From NCBI GenBank assembly GCA_020721605.1, contig DYML01000003.1, positions 1 through 48,388 of the forward strand: a DNA stretch of 48,388 nt, read 5' to 3'. Under the pieces are notes generated by a model. The model was given only the letters and a program-made list of their open reading frames with translations. It was not told the origin of the DNA and ran no database searches. Shown piece after piece: positions 1-9,480 of this stretch. Position numbers and translations under genes: made by a program. This DNA comes from Anaerolinea thermophila. Its GTDB lineage: Bacteria; Chloroflexota; Anaerolineae; Anaerolineales; Villigracilaceae. Within the stretch, counting starts at the first letter, position 1. Each line of letters begins with the position of its first letter.

Positions 1-1
1 C

Positions 2-3000
2 ATGAGTCAGTTTGTAGCGGCGGGGGGAATCCGCCCGGTGCAGGCTGAAAGCAAGAATGCAGAAAAAGCAATTGTGCAAAAAGCCTATTCAGATGGAAAG
101 TATAACGACACACACGAGGCTTGGCTTTACGCAGGAAAATGGAGCATAGCCAAGTCTTTGCGCAACTATCAAAGACAAACGCATATTTCAAACACAGTTG
201 GCGATCATGCAAGTTTTCTAATGAAGGGTACAAACTTCTCGCTAATTTACACGATTGCGTCTAAAAAAGGAAAACTGGATATTTTTATAGACGGAGCAAA
301 AGTAAACACACTTAACCAATCTGGCGCGAGAACAAAATATATGCAAAAATGGGACAGCCCAGCGCTTGTGAATGGCGAACATCTCATTAAATTTGCACAC
401 ACAGGCGCTGGAACTGTGGATGTGGACGGTCTTGTGGTAAAAACCAACAGTGAGCCAACTTTGCCAGCCCCTATCCTGCCCAGCCCAAGCGCAACCAGTG
501 TAGAAACGGCAACGCCCATTGTGATTCCGCCCAGCCCAACGCCAAGCATGGAACCCACTTTAGCGCCCACCCAGATTTTTATAACCAATTATTTTGTTTC
601 GCCAAATGGCGACAATGCCAACCCAGGCACGCAAGAGCAGCCCATGCAAAGCATTCAAGCGGCTGTCAATTTTGCACCTGCAGGAAGCACCATTACCGTG
701 CTGGCTGGGAATTACGCCGAAAGAGTATCTGTTTCCAAAACGCTTACGATACAGGCAGAGGGGCAGGCTGTAACCTACGGCTTTACCGTGACAGCCGATA
801 ATGTGACCCTGCGTGGATTTGAAGTATCAGAAACCACCGATGACCCAATTCAGGGCTGGGGAATTTACCTGCAAGGCAGCAACTGCACCCTTGAAAACAA
901 TTACATCCATGATGCCACACGCGGCGGACTTTTACTATTTACACAGCCTGGCGCCGAAACATTAACCGCCAACTGCGTTGTTCGCAACAACCGCTTCTAT
1001 CGCAATTCACAAGTTGGCATTGAAGTTAATGGGCGCAATCACCTTGTGGAAAATAACGAAATTTGGGGAACAATTCAACGCCACCCAAAGTGGATCAACC
1101 CGCCCGCCACTGTGGATGCGGATGGAATTCGTTTTTATGGCACAGGGCATATTTTTCGCAAAAACAATATTCACGACATTCTCTTTACAGTGCCAGAGAA
1201 TGTGAATCCATCCATTGACTGTTTTGAAACATTTGCAAACGCCCCGTATGAAGAGGCTGCAAACAGCATTCTTTTTGAGCAAAATCAATGCAACAATGCA
1301 CAGGTACAACCCAGCACAGGCAAAACTGGCAAAGGGTTTGTTCTTCGAGGAGCCAGCAACATTACAGTTCGCAACAATATTATTAAAGCCTACCTGGGAA
1401 TTTACGCCAACAACGCATCCAACATACTTACCATTCTCAACAACACTCTTGTTGGAGATTTAAACCTGCCGACCTCGTTTTATCCTGCTGGAATGGATTT
1501 TAAGGGGGTCGCATCCTCCATCGTTAAGAACAACATTTTCTACAACTTGCCCGGTCATATCATTTACAATCAAGATGAAACTTCCAAAACTGGCATGATG
1601 GGCGAAAAGAACTTAATGTTCCGTGCAGATGGCGCGTCCATGTGGACCACCAACACCTACTCGCACGCCAATGATCTGTGGGGAAGCAACCCGCTTTTTG
1701 TAAACGAAGCAGACTATCATTTGAGCGCTGGCTCTCCAGCAATAGATGCCGGCTTGGATGTTTCAATAGCCAATGACTATGACAACCAGTTACGCCCGCA
1801 AGGCTTGGGATATGACATTGGCGCACTGGAATCCAACAATACGAGCCTGCCGCCCGCTACCGTTGTCGTTACGCAAACGGTTGAGCCTGCTCCAAGCCAA
1901 ACACTAACCCCAACCAGCCTGCCGCCAAGTGCCACGCCAGTTCCAACAAGCACCAGCCTGCCGCCAACCGCTACGCCGCTTCCAACAAACACCAGTCTGC
2001 CGCCCGTATCTTCCTCTGAATATTTTGTGGCAGCAAGCGGAAATGATTCGAACCCTGGCACATTAGCACAGCCCTGGCGCACAATTCAAAAAGCCGCCAA
2101 TACAGCGCCCACCGGAGGGGTGGTAAATGTAATTGCAGGAACCTATTTGGAGCGGGTAACAATCTCGCGCTCATTAATCTTTCAGGCACAGGGGCAGGTA
2201 ATTACGCATGGATTTACGATCAAGTCTGACGGGGTTACAGTGCGCGGATTTGAAATTACAGACACAGCAGATGAAAGCACTGCCGGATGGGGCATTTATG
2301 TACAAGGCAGCAACTGTCTACTGGAAAATAATTATATTCACTACGCCACGCGCGGCGGCATTATTTTATATGCGCAGCCAGGCAGCGAAGCCCTAACCTC
2401 TAATTGTGTAGTACGCAATAACCGCCTTTATCACAATGCACTGGTTGGCATTGAGGTACGCGGGCGGAATCATTTGATTGAAAATAACGAAGTTTGGGCA
2501 ACCATTCAATTTCACCCGCGCTGGATCAACCAGCCAGCCTCTTGGGCAGATGCAGACGGAATGCACTTTCATGGCTCAGGGCATGTCTTCCGAGGAAACT
2601 ACATTCACGATATTCTGTTTACACAACCAGAAAACCCAACAACACACACCGATTGTTTCCAAACTTTTAATGCTCCGCCCCTGCAAGAAGCAGCCAACAA
2701 CATTTTATTTGAAAACAATAGATGTGATAACGCCCAAATACAAACCAGCGGCGAAGTTGGCAAAGGCTTTATGATGCAGGCAGCCACCAACATTACAATT
2801 CAAAACAATATCATCAAGGCGTATGCAGGCATTAATGCCAACAGCGGATGCAACGGCATAACAGTCTTAAATAATACCTTTGTCAGCAACCCCGCTTTAT
2901 CCACCTCCTCCTCACCGGTGGGAATAGATTTCACCAATGTCGCGGCTTCGATGGTGAAGAACAATATCTTTTACAACATGCCAGGGCATAACATCTACCT

Positions 3001-3277
3001 GCAAGATGCAATTTCAAAAAATGGAATGAACAGCGGTCAAAACTTAATGTATCGTGACGATGGCAAGGCGCTCTGGTCAACCAACACCTACTCACATCTA
3101 AACGATCTATGGGACGTAAACCCGCTTTTTGTAAGTGCAACCGATTATCATTTGCAGGCGAATTCACCGGCAATTAACGCGGGCGCAGTGGTGCCCGTTA
3201 CCCGTGACTTGAGCGGAAATCCACGCCCTTCAGGCACAGGGTATGACATTGGAGCATTTGAATTTCCCAACCCATAG
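2..3277 (+). CDS. Secreted multidomain protein: N-terminal beta-sandwich-like domain plus two tandem parallel beta-helix (DUF1565 / right-handed beta-helix) domains joined by Pro/Thr/Ser-rich linkers; 5' end may be truncated by the window edge
   Basis: ORF with PNGDNANPGTQEQPMQSIQAAVNFAPAGSTITVLAGNYAERV and a second copy ASGNDSNPGTLAQPWRTIQKAANTAPTGGVVNVIAGTYLERV; each copy ends SPAI(D/N)AG...R..G.GYDIGA(L/F)E. The ORF opens at base 2, so the true start could be upstream. Confidence 0.8.
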   Translation: MSQFVAAGGIRPVQAESKNAEKAIVQKAYSDGKYNDTHEAWLYAGKWSIAKSLRNYQRQTHISNTVGDHASFLMKGTNFSLIYTIASKKGKLDIFIDGAKVNTLNQSGARTKYMQKWDSPALVNGEHLIKFAHTGAGTVDVDGLVVKTNSEPTLPAPILPSPSATSVETATPIVIPPSPTPSMEPTLAPTQIFITNYFVSPNGDNANPGTQEQPMQSIQAAVNFAPAGSTITVLAGNYAERVSVSKTLTIQAEGQAVTYGFTVTADNVTLRGFEVSETTDDPIQGWGIYLQGSNCTLENNYIHDATRGGLLLFTQPGAETLTANCVVRNNRFYRNSQVGIEVNGRNHLVENNEIWGTIQRHPKWINPPATVDADGIRFYGTGHIFRKNNIHDILFTVPENVNPSIDCFETFANAPYEEAANSILFEQNQCNNAQVQPSTGKTGKGFVLRGASNITVRNNIIKAYLGIYANNASNILTILNNTLVGDLNLPTSFYPAGMDFKGVASSIVKNNIFYNLPGHIIYNQDETSKTGMMGEKNLMFRADGASMWTTNTYSHANDLWGSNPLFVNEADYHLSAGSPAIDAGLDVSIANDYDNQLRPQGLGYDIGALESNNTSLPPATVVVTQTVEPAPSQTLTPTSLPPSATPVPTSTSLPPTATPLPTNTSLPPVSSSEYFVAASGNDSNPGTLAQPWRTIQKAANTAPTGGVVNVIAGTYLERVTISRSLIFQAQGQVITHGFTIKSDGVTVRGFEITDTADESTAGWGIYVQGSNCLLENNYIHYATRGGIILYAQPGSEALTSNCVVRNNRLYHNALVGIEVRGRNHLIENNEVWATIQFHPRWINQPASWADADGMHFHGSGHVFRGNYIHDILFTQPENPTTHTDCFQTFNAPPLQEAANNILFENNRCDNAQIQTSGEVGKGFMMQAATNITIQNNIIKAYAGINANSGCNGITVLNNTFVSNPALSTSSSPVGIDFTNVAASMVKNNIFYNMPGHNIYLQDAISKNGMNSGQNLMYRDDGKALWSTNTYSHLNDLWDVNPLFVSATDYHLQANSPAINAGAVVPVTRDLSGNPRPSGTGYDIGAFEFPNP
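1913..2005 (+). repeat. 39-bp in-frame tandem repeat encoding the 13-aa linker unit TSLPPSATPVPTS / TSLPPTATPLPTN / TSLPP
   Basis: Copies at 1913-1951 and 1952-1990, partial copy 1991-2005, read directly from sequence. Confidence 0.85.
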
Positions 3278-3280
3278 CCC

Positions 3281-3427
3281 CTAACTCGGACAAGCCGAAA
3301 CCAAAAAGGATTCAACCACAAAGGCAACAAAGGAACACAAAGGAAAACCTAAAAAAACCTTCGTGACCCTTTGTGACCCTTCGTGGTTAAAAAATTCTTG
3401 TACAAAAAGCAAGCATTTAACTTCTAA
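3281..3427. repeat. Dispersed ~150-bp palindromic element (ACAAAGG family), copy 1
   Basis: ctaactcggacaagccgaaac...accacaaaggcaacaaaggaacacaaagg...ccttcgtgaccctttgtgacccttcgtggtt...aagcaagcatttaactt; near-identical to 40142-40293. ~30-nt arms are inverted repeats of each other. Confidence 0.85.
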
Positions 3428-3470
3428 GTCCCTAAAGTCTGCGCCTAACGAGACTAAATTTAATACTGGC

Positions 3471-3513
3471 AAAAAATAGCAGGGCGGACGAACAGTTTGC
3501 CCTGCTATTTTTT
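3471..3513. terminator. Bidirectional intrinsic terminator
   Basis: Perfect 15-bp stem aaaaaatagcagggc / gccctgctatttttt with 13-nt loop; A-tract and T-tract flank both sides. Confidence 0.85.
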
Positions 3514-3605
3514 ACGTCAGAACAATTACAAAAAAGCCCGAAAAATTCTTGGCTAACGCAAGAGTGGGGTAAAATTTTAGAAACGAGTTTAAACAGCGCA
3601 TCCAA

Positions 3606-5069
3606 ATGGTGATCAAAATGAATAAATTGTCTGCGGAACCACAGCCAAAATTCCCATCCCTGCTAATTTTTATGTGGGCTGGATTATTATTTTTGACCAG
3701 CCTCTCTTGCAATGTATTAAACATTCCAACGACAACAACAGTCACGCCGCCCCCATCTCCAACGCCGAGTCAAATTCCCCCAACACCCGACTGGGTAAGA
3801 GACTATTTTATCAATTCCCAAACAGGGTCAGATGCAAACCCAGGAACGCAGAGCCAGCCTTTGAAGACCATTCAAAAAGCAGCCAGCATGGCAACCGCAG
3901 GAGATACTGTTATCGTTCAGGCGGGAAACTACCCAGAGCGCGTCACCATTAAACAGTCAGGCAGAAGTGGAGAACCGATCACATTTCGCGCAGAAGGAAC
4001 AGTTCGCATGTATGGCTTTACTGTCTTAGCCAGCCAGATTGTCATTCAAGGATTTGACATCAGCAACACGCCAGATGATTCGCGGCATGGGTGGGGAATT
4101 TATGTAAATGGCAGTAACTGCATCATTGCAGACAATTACATCCACAATGCCACCTGGGGTGGCATTCTTTTGTTTACCAAAGCCAATCAATACACCGAGA
4201 TTGAAAACTGCATTGTGCGTAACAATCGCCTTGAGCGCAACGCCCAGGTAGGCATTGACATACGCGGAAGAAACCACCTGATCGAAAATAATGAAATCTG
4301 GATGACCATTCAACATCACCCGGCAATAAAGACTGCGCCAAGTTGGGCAGATGCAGACGGAATTCACTTTCATGGCTCAGGACATATTGTGCGGGGAAAT
4401 TACATTCACGATATTCTTTATACCCTTCCTGAAAACATTAATCCCCACATAGATTGCTTTCAAACATTTTTTAGCCCACCATATCAGGAAGCGGCAAGCC
4501 ACATTCTACTGGAAAGAAACAGGTGCGAGAATGCACAAAACCAAATTACAGGCGAGGTCGGCAAGGGTTTTATGATTGAAAACGCAAGCAGCCTGACAAT
4601 TCAAAACAACCTTGTCCACGCCTATACAGGAATCAATGCTTCCAACTCCAGCCGCCTGGAAATAATCAACAACACCTTCACAAGCAGTTTAACCCTGCCC
4701 GTAGAATTTTACCCAGTCGGCGTGGCGCTGGAAAACACCTCAAACGCCGTCATCCAAAACAATATTTTTTTCGACCTGCCAGGGCATATCCTTTACCTAA
4801 TTAATGCGCCCCATTTAAATACGGCAAAAAACCTAACCTACCGCAGTGATGGAAATTCGGTTTGGGTTACAAATACCTATACGCCGCTCAATGATCTTTG
4901 GGAAGTTAACCCATTATTGGATACTGCAACGGGCTATCGCCTTCAACCTCAGTCACCCGCAATTGACGCTGGCGTACTCACCGCAGTCAAAAACGATTTT
5001 GATGGCATTCTACGCCCGCAAGGGGCAGCCTGCGACATCGGCGCTTATGAATATCTGCCAAAGAATTAA
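3606..5069 (+). CDS. Putative lipoprotein with a parallel beta-helix domain, paralogous to both domains of the upstream protein
   Basis: Signal peptide with lipobox-like LTSLSC; shares DADGIHFHGSGHIVRGNYIHDILYTLPENINPHIDCFQTF with both domains of ORF 2-3277. Confidence 0.8.
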   Translation: MVIKMNKLSAEPQPKFPSLLIFMWAGLLFLTSLSCNVLNIPTTTTVTPPPSPTPSQIPPTPDWVRDYFINSQTGSDANPGTQSQPLKTIQKAASMATAGDTVIVQAGNYPERVTIKQSGRSGEPITFRAEGTVRMYGFTVLASQIVIQGFDISNTPDDSRHGWGIYVNGSNCIIADNYIHNATWGGILLFTKANQYTEIENCIVRNNRLERNAQVGIDIRGRNHLIENNEIWMTIQHHPAIKTAPSWADADGIHFHGSGHIVRGNYIHDILYTLPENINPHIDCFQTFFSPPYQEAASHILLERNRCENAQNQITGEVGKGFMIENASSLTIQNNLVHAYTGINASNSSRLEIINNTFTSSLTLPVEFYPVGVALENTSNAVIQNNIFFDLPGHILYLINAPHLNTAKNLTYRSDGNSVWVTNTYTPLNDLWEVNPLLDTATGYRLQPQSPAIDAGVLTAVKNDFDGILRPQGAACDIGAYEYLPKN

Positions 5070-5070
5070 G

Positions 5071-6267
5071 TCAGGCATCTAAAGACTCAAATTTCAGTTC
5101 TGCGCCGCACAAAGAAACTTTGCACAACTCCGAAATTTGAGCGCGCTGCCGCCACCACTGCGCCACATCACGAGGGAGCGCGTGCCAATAGTTGGTTTCG
5201 CTTTTCATTGCCGCCAAAAAATCGGCATAAATTTTAAATGCAGCAGGGTCTTTGAGATAATCGGGGTGCGAATTGACCAGCGCCAATCCATGATATTTTT
5301 TTAGAAATTGAATTTTATTTAACCACAATTGCGGCGTTTTCTCTGCCAAAATGGCGGTCAGGGTGTAATCTTGCGCCAGAGTATAGGGCAACTCGATAAA
5401 ATGTCCCAGAAAAAACGGCCAAACGGACATAGCGCCGCCAGGAATGGGCTCGTAGGGATCGGTGTCAAAAAAAGATAGGTCGTAATCTATGTTTAGAGTT
5501 TGCATCCATTCTGGCTGACGATGCGTGAGCGGTGCGCGAAACCCAACAGCCGACCATTGCTTAAGATATTGATTGGTACGCGCCGCGCGCCGCGAAAATT
5601 GAGCCTGCGAATCAAACAACCGTCCATCATGGTGCAAACCGTGAACGCCAATCTCAAAACCGCGCTGACGTAAATTTTCCATCAATGTAAAATTCAGCGA
5701 ATAACGCTCTGGGACAAAATTGAATGAGGAGCGAAACCCCATGCTTTGTTCCAGATCGGCAACTGCGGTAACAAAGCCCTGCCCTAACCCGGTTTCCACA
5801 TCGTGCGTCAAGACAAATGCAAATTGATTTTGCCCGCGCCAAAAATTCTTAATGACCATTGAATTGCGCCCGGTGATTAATAAAATCTCACGCAGCACGC
5901 CCCAAAGAAAAGCGCAGTAACGCTCGTCTACGGGGAAAAAATTTTGCTGCGCACTGCCCGCATCCGATTTATATATTTTTCGCAGTTCGCGGGCAATTGG
6001 GCGCGGAATAAGAGGCTTAAGGCGATAATAAAGTTTCTTTATCATCCCCAGTTGCCAATGGGATGCGCCAAAACGCCCCTCACCCAGCGTCAGCGCCAAA
6101 ATGAGATCAATATTTGGCGGGGCTTCGGGAATGTTAAGCGCAGGCAGCGCCCGAACAATTGCCTGCTGCCATTCTTCGGATGAGACCGCTTCCTGACAGA
6201 GCCAAAAGTTGGCGGGGGTATTTAAACTCCAAAGACTTGCAGCGGGTTGAGCCTCTATATTTTTCAT
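5071..6267 (-). CDS. Polysaccharide deacetylase-like protein
   Basis: FAFVLTHDVETG...FRSSFNFVPERYS...RGFEIGVHGLHHDGRLFDS...VGFRAPLTHR; NodB-like TH-D and H-x3-H motifs. Confidence 0.75.
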   Translation of the reverse strand: MKNIEAQPAASLWSLNTPANFWLCQEAVSSEEWQQAIVRALPALNIPEAPPNIDLILALTLGEGRFGASHWQLGMIKKLYYRLKPLIPRPIARELRKIYKSDAGSAQQNFFPVDERYCAFLWGVLREILLITGRNSMVIKNFWRGQNQFAFVLTHDVETGLGQGFVTAVADLEQSMGFRSSFNFVPERYSLNFTLMENLRQRGFEIGVHGLHHDGRLFDSQAQFSRRAARTNQYLKQWSAVGFRAPLTHRQPEWMQTLNIDYDLSFFDTDPYEPIPGGAMSVWPFFLGHFIELPYTLAQDYTLTAILAEKTPQLWLNKIQFLKKYHGLALVNSHPDYLKDPAAFKIYADFLAAMKSETNYWHALPRDVAQWWRQRAQISELCKVSLCGAELKFESLDA

Positions 6268-6282
6268 GTTTTTTATGGGAAG

Positions 6283-7521
6283 TTAAGAAACCTGATAGGC
6301 AATATCCATATCTTCCAAGGCTTTTGCCACACGGCGAAGTCTTTGATTTATAACTTTATGTGGAACTTTATCACTCAACGTTGAAGCGGGTGTGCGGGGC
6401 GCATCGTAATAAATAAAAATATCCACCATCTTAAAATAAGCCTTGCGAATCAAGTCAATGGTTTTTTCGACATCTTCTTCTTTTTCTCCAGGAAATCCGA
6501 GGATGATGTCGGTTGTTAAATTCAAATTGGGAAATTCATCTTTTAGCCAGATGAGTAATTCAGCAACCTTTGAATGATTGCTATACCGATGCATGGATTT
6601 AAGGATTCGATCACTGCCAGATTGCACAGGAAAATGAATGCCGCTAATTTTTCCTGTTTGCAAAATAACGGCAAAGTCGTGTCGGTATTTCAGCAAAAAA
6701 GAAGGGGAAAGATTCCAGATTTGGATGCTGTAATCTTCCTGTGCTTCTAAAAATAAGTTGATAAGGTCGGGGAATGTGCTGCCAATATCGGCGCCGTAAG
6801 CGCCCACATTATCTGCAATGATTTCAAATTTTTTATATCCACTACTCAAACCTTTCATAAATTCAGCGTGGCAAATTTCCAGCGGCTTGCTGTGAAATCT
6901 GCCCACCGCCGAGCGAATACCGCAATAAGAGCAGTTTCTATCGCAGCCCCAGGATATTCTAATTGGGAATACTTCTGCCGCTGTGCTTTGACGGTTATAT
7001 AAATTTTTGACAAAACCTGGAAGTTTTTTAGTAATAATGTATTTAAAAGAAAGGTTTTTAACCGACTGAAACTTGCCAGACATGGCTTGAATAAAGTCAT
7101 AATCAAATATTTTTCTATAGGTCGGGTAGTAAGCATTTGCGTCCTCAAGGTCTGCAAACTTAAATCGCATAGTTGGAAAGTACGCATCAATCGTGGAAAG
7201 ATCGGAGGTGGGAATACTTTTGCCATCGTGCGCAAGTTCCAGTCGCTGCTTGTTAATTCCGGGCAGGCAGCCGCAAACAATCAAGTCGCCTTGAAATTTC
7301 TTCAGATCAGATACCCGGCAGATTGATTCGTTTTCTCTATTCAGTGAAACGGCACAGGTGACCAACAAAATTATGTCTGCGGTTTCAGGGCTGTTTACCA
7401 TTTCGTAACCATTAATTTCAAAATAATTTTGTAGTTTTTGGGCGTCAAGTTTTCTTCGGTTGCAAGAAAAATATGTTGCTTCAACAAATACTTTTCGAAT
7501 GTGGTTGGGTAATGTGTTCAT
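6283..7521 (-). CDS. MiaB-like radical SAM methylthiotransferase family protein lacking a TRAM domain; start trimmed to internal ATG at 7521
   Basis: UPF0004-type Cys motifs (YFSCNRRKLDAQ, VTCAVSLNRE, VCGCLPG) and radical SAM CxxxCxxC (GCDRNCSYCGIR). The longer ORF start (7632) overlaps the next gene. Confidence 0.75.
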   Translation of the reverse strand: MNTLPNHIRKVFVEATYFSCNRRKLDAQKLQNYFEINGYEMVNSPETADIILLVTCAVSLNRENESICRVSDLKKFQGDLIVCGCLPGINKQRLELAHDGKSIPTSDLSTIDAYFPTMRFKFADLEDANAYYPTYRKIFDYDFIQAMSGKFQSVKNLSFKYIITKKLPGFVKNLYNRQSTAAEVFPIRISWGCDRNCSYCGIRSAVGRFHSKPLEICHAEFMKGLSSGYKKFEIIADNVGAYGADIGSTFPDLINLFLEAQEDYSIQIWNLSPSFLLKYRHDFAVILQTGKISGIHFPVQSGSDRILKSMHRYSNHSKVAELLIWLKDEFPNLNLTTDIILGFPGEKEEDVEKTIDLIRKAYFKMVDIFIYYDAPRTPASTLSDKVPHKVINQRLRRVAKALEDMDIAYQVS

Positions 7522-7541
7522 TGGGCATCCCTGATTTTTAC

Positions 7542-8489
7542 TTAATCCAAATTGGAATGGGCAGGTTGGGCATCCACCCGCATATCTATAATGCCATTTA
7601 CCATTGGGTATTCCCTTTGACAAGTTGCACACAAAAAACCCAACTTGGTTTGAATCAACCCCGAATTACAAATCGGACAGATCAACAATTCTTCAATTTT
7701 GGAAACCGCCCGAAGCGGGTCTTTCTTTTGAGTAACTCCTTTAAAGAAAACCCAGGGTGCGGCAAAATATTTACCAAGGAGCGGCGCAAAGCGAACTCCC
7801 GCAGGAACAAGGCTGGAAAAGCCAGCCAGGGAACTTGTTTTTCTTGCAATTCTATCGAAAATACCTGCGCCGCGATATTGGGAGATTTTGAATCCAGACT
7901 CAGTCAATAGCCGCAAGACATCCGTGGGGTGGTGATGAAAAAAATTAGGCTCGTCTGTCAGCGGTTTTAACGCAAATGGGTTGGGAGAAGTGGGATGCAG
8001 CAAAAATCGAATCATGCGGTAAATGTTGCGCTTATTGCTGTAATTCATAACCAAATTTCCATTGCCGCACAAAATCCTTTCGGCATTTTTGAGGCAGGCA
8101 CGAGAATCATTAAGATGATGAAATACCCGAATCATTAGCACGGTATCAAAGGCAGATGAGCAAAAAGGCAGTTGGTTTATATCGCCCAACACATAAAACG
8201 CTTTTCCGCGCGTAGTGCGCTGGGCGGCTTGTAAAAGTGACCGCGACCCGTCAAACATGACTTTGGTTTCAAAACGATCAAGATAGCAATCAGATAATCT
8301 GCCATAGCCGCACCCAAGATCAATCAGGCGGCTGCCGCGAGCAGGCAAAAGTTCATTGACAATGGCATGTTCCAGTTTATCCAATTTACGTTTGTCCACA
8401 CTTTTCCAATATTCGTCATAATCAACGCCTTCATAGATGTCGTAGGCATTTGGTATATGTCTGGCGGGGACTCCAATTTCATCTTCCAT
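7542..8489 (-). CDS. Class I SAM-dependent methyltransferase with C-terminal Trm112-like zinc ribbon
   Basis: LIDLGCGYGRLSD...VLGDINQLPFCSSAFDTVLMIRVFHHL; C-terminal EELLICPICNSGL...LCATCQREYPMVNGIIDM. Confidence 0.8.
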   Translation of the reverse strand: MEDEIGVPARHIPNAYDIYEGVDYDEYWKSVDKRKLDKLEHAIVNELLPARGSRLIDLGCGYGRLSDCYLDRFETKVMFDGSRSLLQAAQRTTRGKAFYVLGDINQLPFCSSAFDTVLMIRVFHHLNDSRACLKNAERILCGNGNLVMNYSNKRNIYRMIRFLLHPTSPNPFALKPLTDEPNFFHHHPTDVLRLLTESGFKISQYRGAGIFDRIARKTSSLAGFSSLVPAGVRFAPLLGKYFAAPWVFFKGVTQKKDPLRAVSKIEELLICPICNSGLIQTKLGFLCATCQREYPMVNGIIDMRVDAQPAHSNLD

Positions 8490-8565
8490 TATAAAAATCC
8501 TCCAATTTAAATTAGGGTCGGTTGGTCAAAGACGGCATCATTATCAACAAATCTGGGCGCGCAAA

Positions 8566-9354
8566 TTAGAATACAACTTTCCTGACCTTTTGTTGAGGTG
8601 GCTCGTCTGTCTTTTTAAAGCAGAGGATGGGTTCTGACGCCCAACGCGGAGAGAGAATACGATGCCGTAAGGTCATCAGTGAGTGGAAAATTATTGCCTT
8701 TGCTTTTGATTTTTTATATAAATTCTGATAGCGTTCACTTCCACCTGGCTGGGCAATATAGACGGTATCCAAAACAAAACCAAACGAAGCAATGAACTCC
8801 AGCAAGGTGATGTAGGTAAAATATCTTACATGGGCATAAAATTCATAGCGTGAAGATTCGTCCAATGGGTCGTGATACGATCTGCCGCGCAAAACAGGAT
8901 TTAAAATATATTCAGGCGCGGCGTAGTTAGGCGTTGTGATGTAGAGAAATCCACCCTGAGATAAGACGCGCTTAATTTCTTTAATAAAATGATCCACGTT
9001 TAGCAAATGCTCAATCGTAACCAACGAGACAACCGCATCAAAAGAGCCATCAGGAAATGGAAAATTAGAAACGCTGTCATCCAGATCAAAAGATACAATC
9101 GGCAGGTTTAGTTTTTTGAGGTCGGGGAAACATGCCGGCGAAATCTCGTTACAAATTAATTTTGCCGAATAGCCGTCCCGAATTCTTTGTGCGGCATACC
9201 CAATGCCAGCGGAACTATCAAGAATATTTTTATGCTGGCGCTGTTCAAAAATGGCTGGAAATACACGGTGTCTTTCCTTGAATTCAGGATAGACCATTAA
9301 AGTTTCGTTTTCGTTTAATCGGGTTTCCTCTTGTTTCATCGAAAATTCACGCAT
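8566..9354 (-). CDS. Class I SAM-dependent methyltransferase
   Basis: LDSSAGIGYAAQRI...FPDGSFDAVVSLVTIEHL...EIKRVLSQGGFLYITTPNY. Confidence 0.8.
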   Translation of the reverse strand: MREFSMKQEETRLNENETLMVYPEFKERHRVFPAIFEQRQHKNILDSSAGIGYAAQRIRDGYSAKLICNEISPACFPDLKKLNLPIVSFDLDDSVSNFPFPDGSFDAVVSLVTIEHLLNVDHFIKEIKRVLSQGGFLYITTPNYAAPEYILNPVLRGRSYHDPLDESSRYEFYAHVRYFTYITLLEFIASFGFVLDTVYIAQPGGSERYQNLYKKSKAKAIIFHSLMTLRHRILSPRWASEPILCFKKTDEPPQQKVRKVVF

Positions 9355-9480
9355 GGGATAATTCTCCTTAATTTAATTATATGAACTCTATTTTTTGATA
9401 GAGATGAAAAAATAGTTTGGCGTACAGCGCTAAAAAAAACGTGCCTGCCCTGCGAATATTTGGGGCATTTGCCTGCAAAA

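Noticed and set aside
1913-2005. Possible CRISPR-like tandem repeat
   Set aside because: 39-bp in-frame direct repeat with no spacers; encodes a Pro/Thr linker.
3281-3472. 63-aa minus-strand ORF
   Set aside because: Lies in the ACAAAGG palindromic element; its similarity to the extended hemG N-terminus reflects shared repeat DNA, not a gene.
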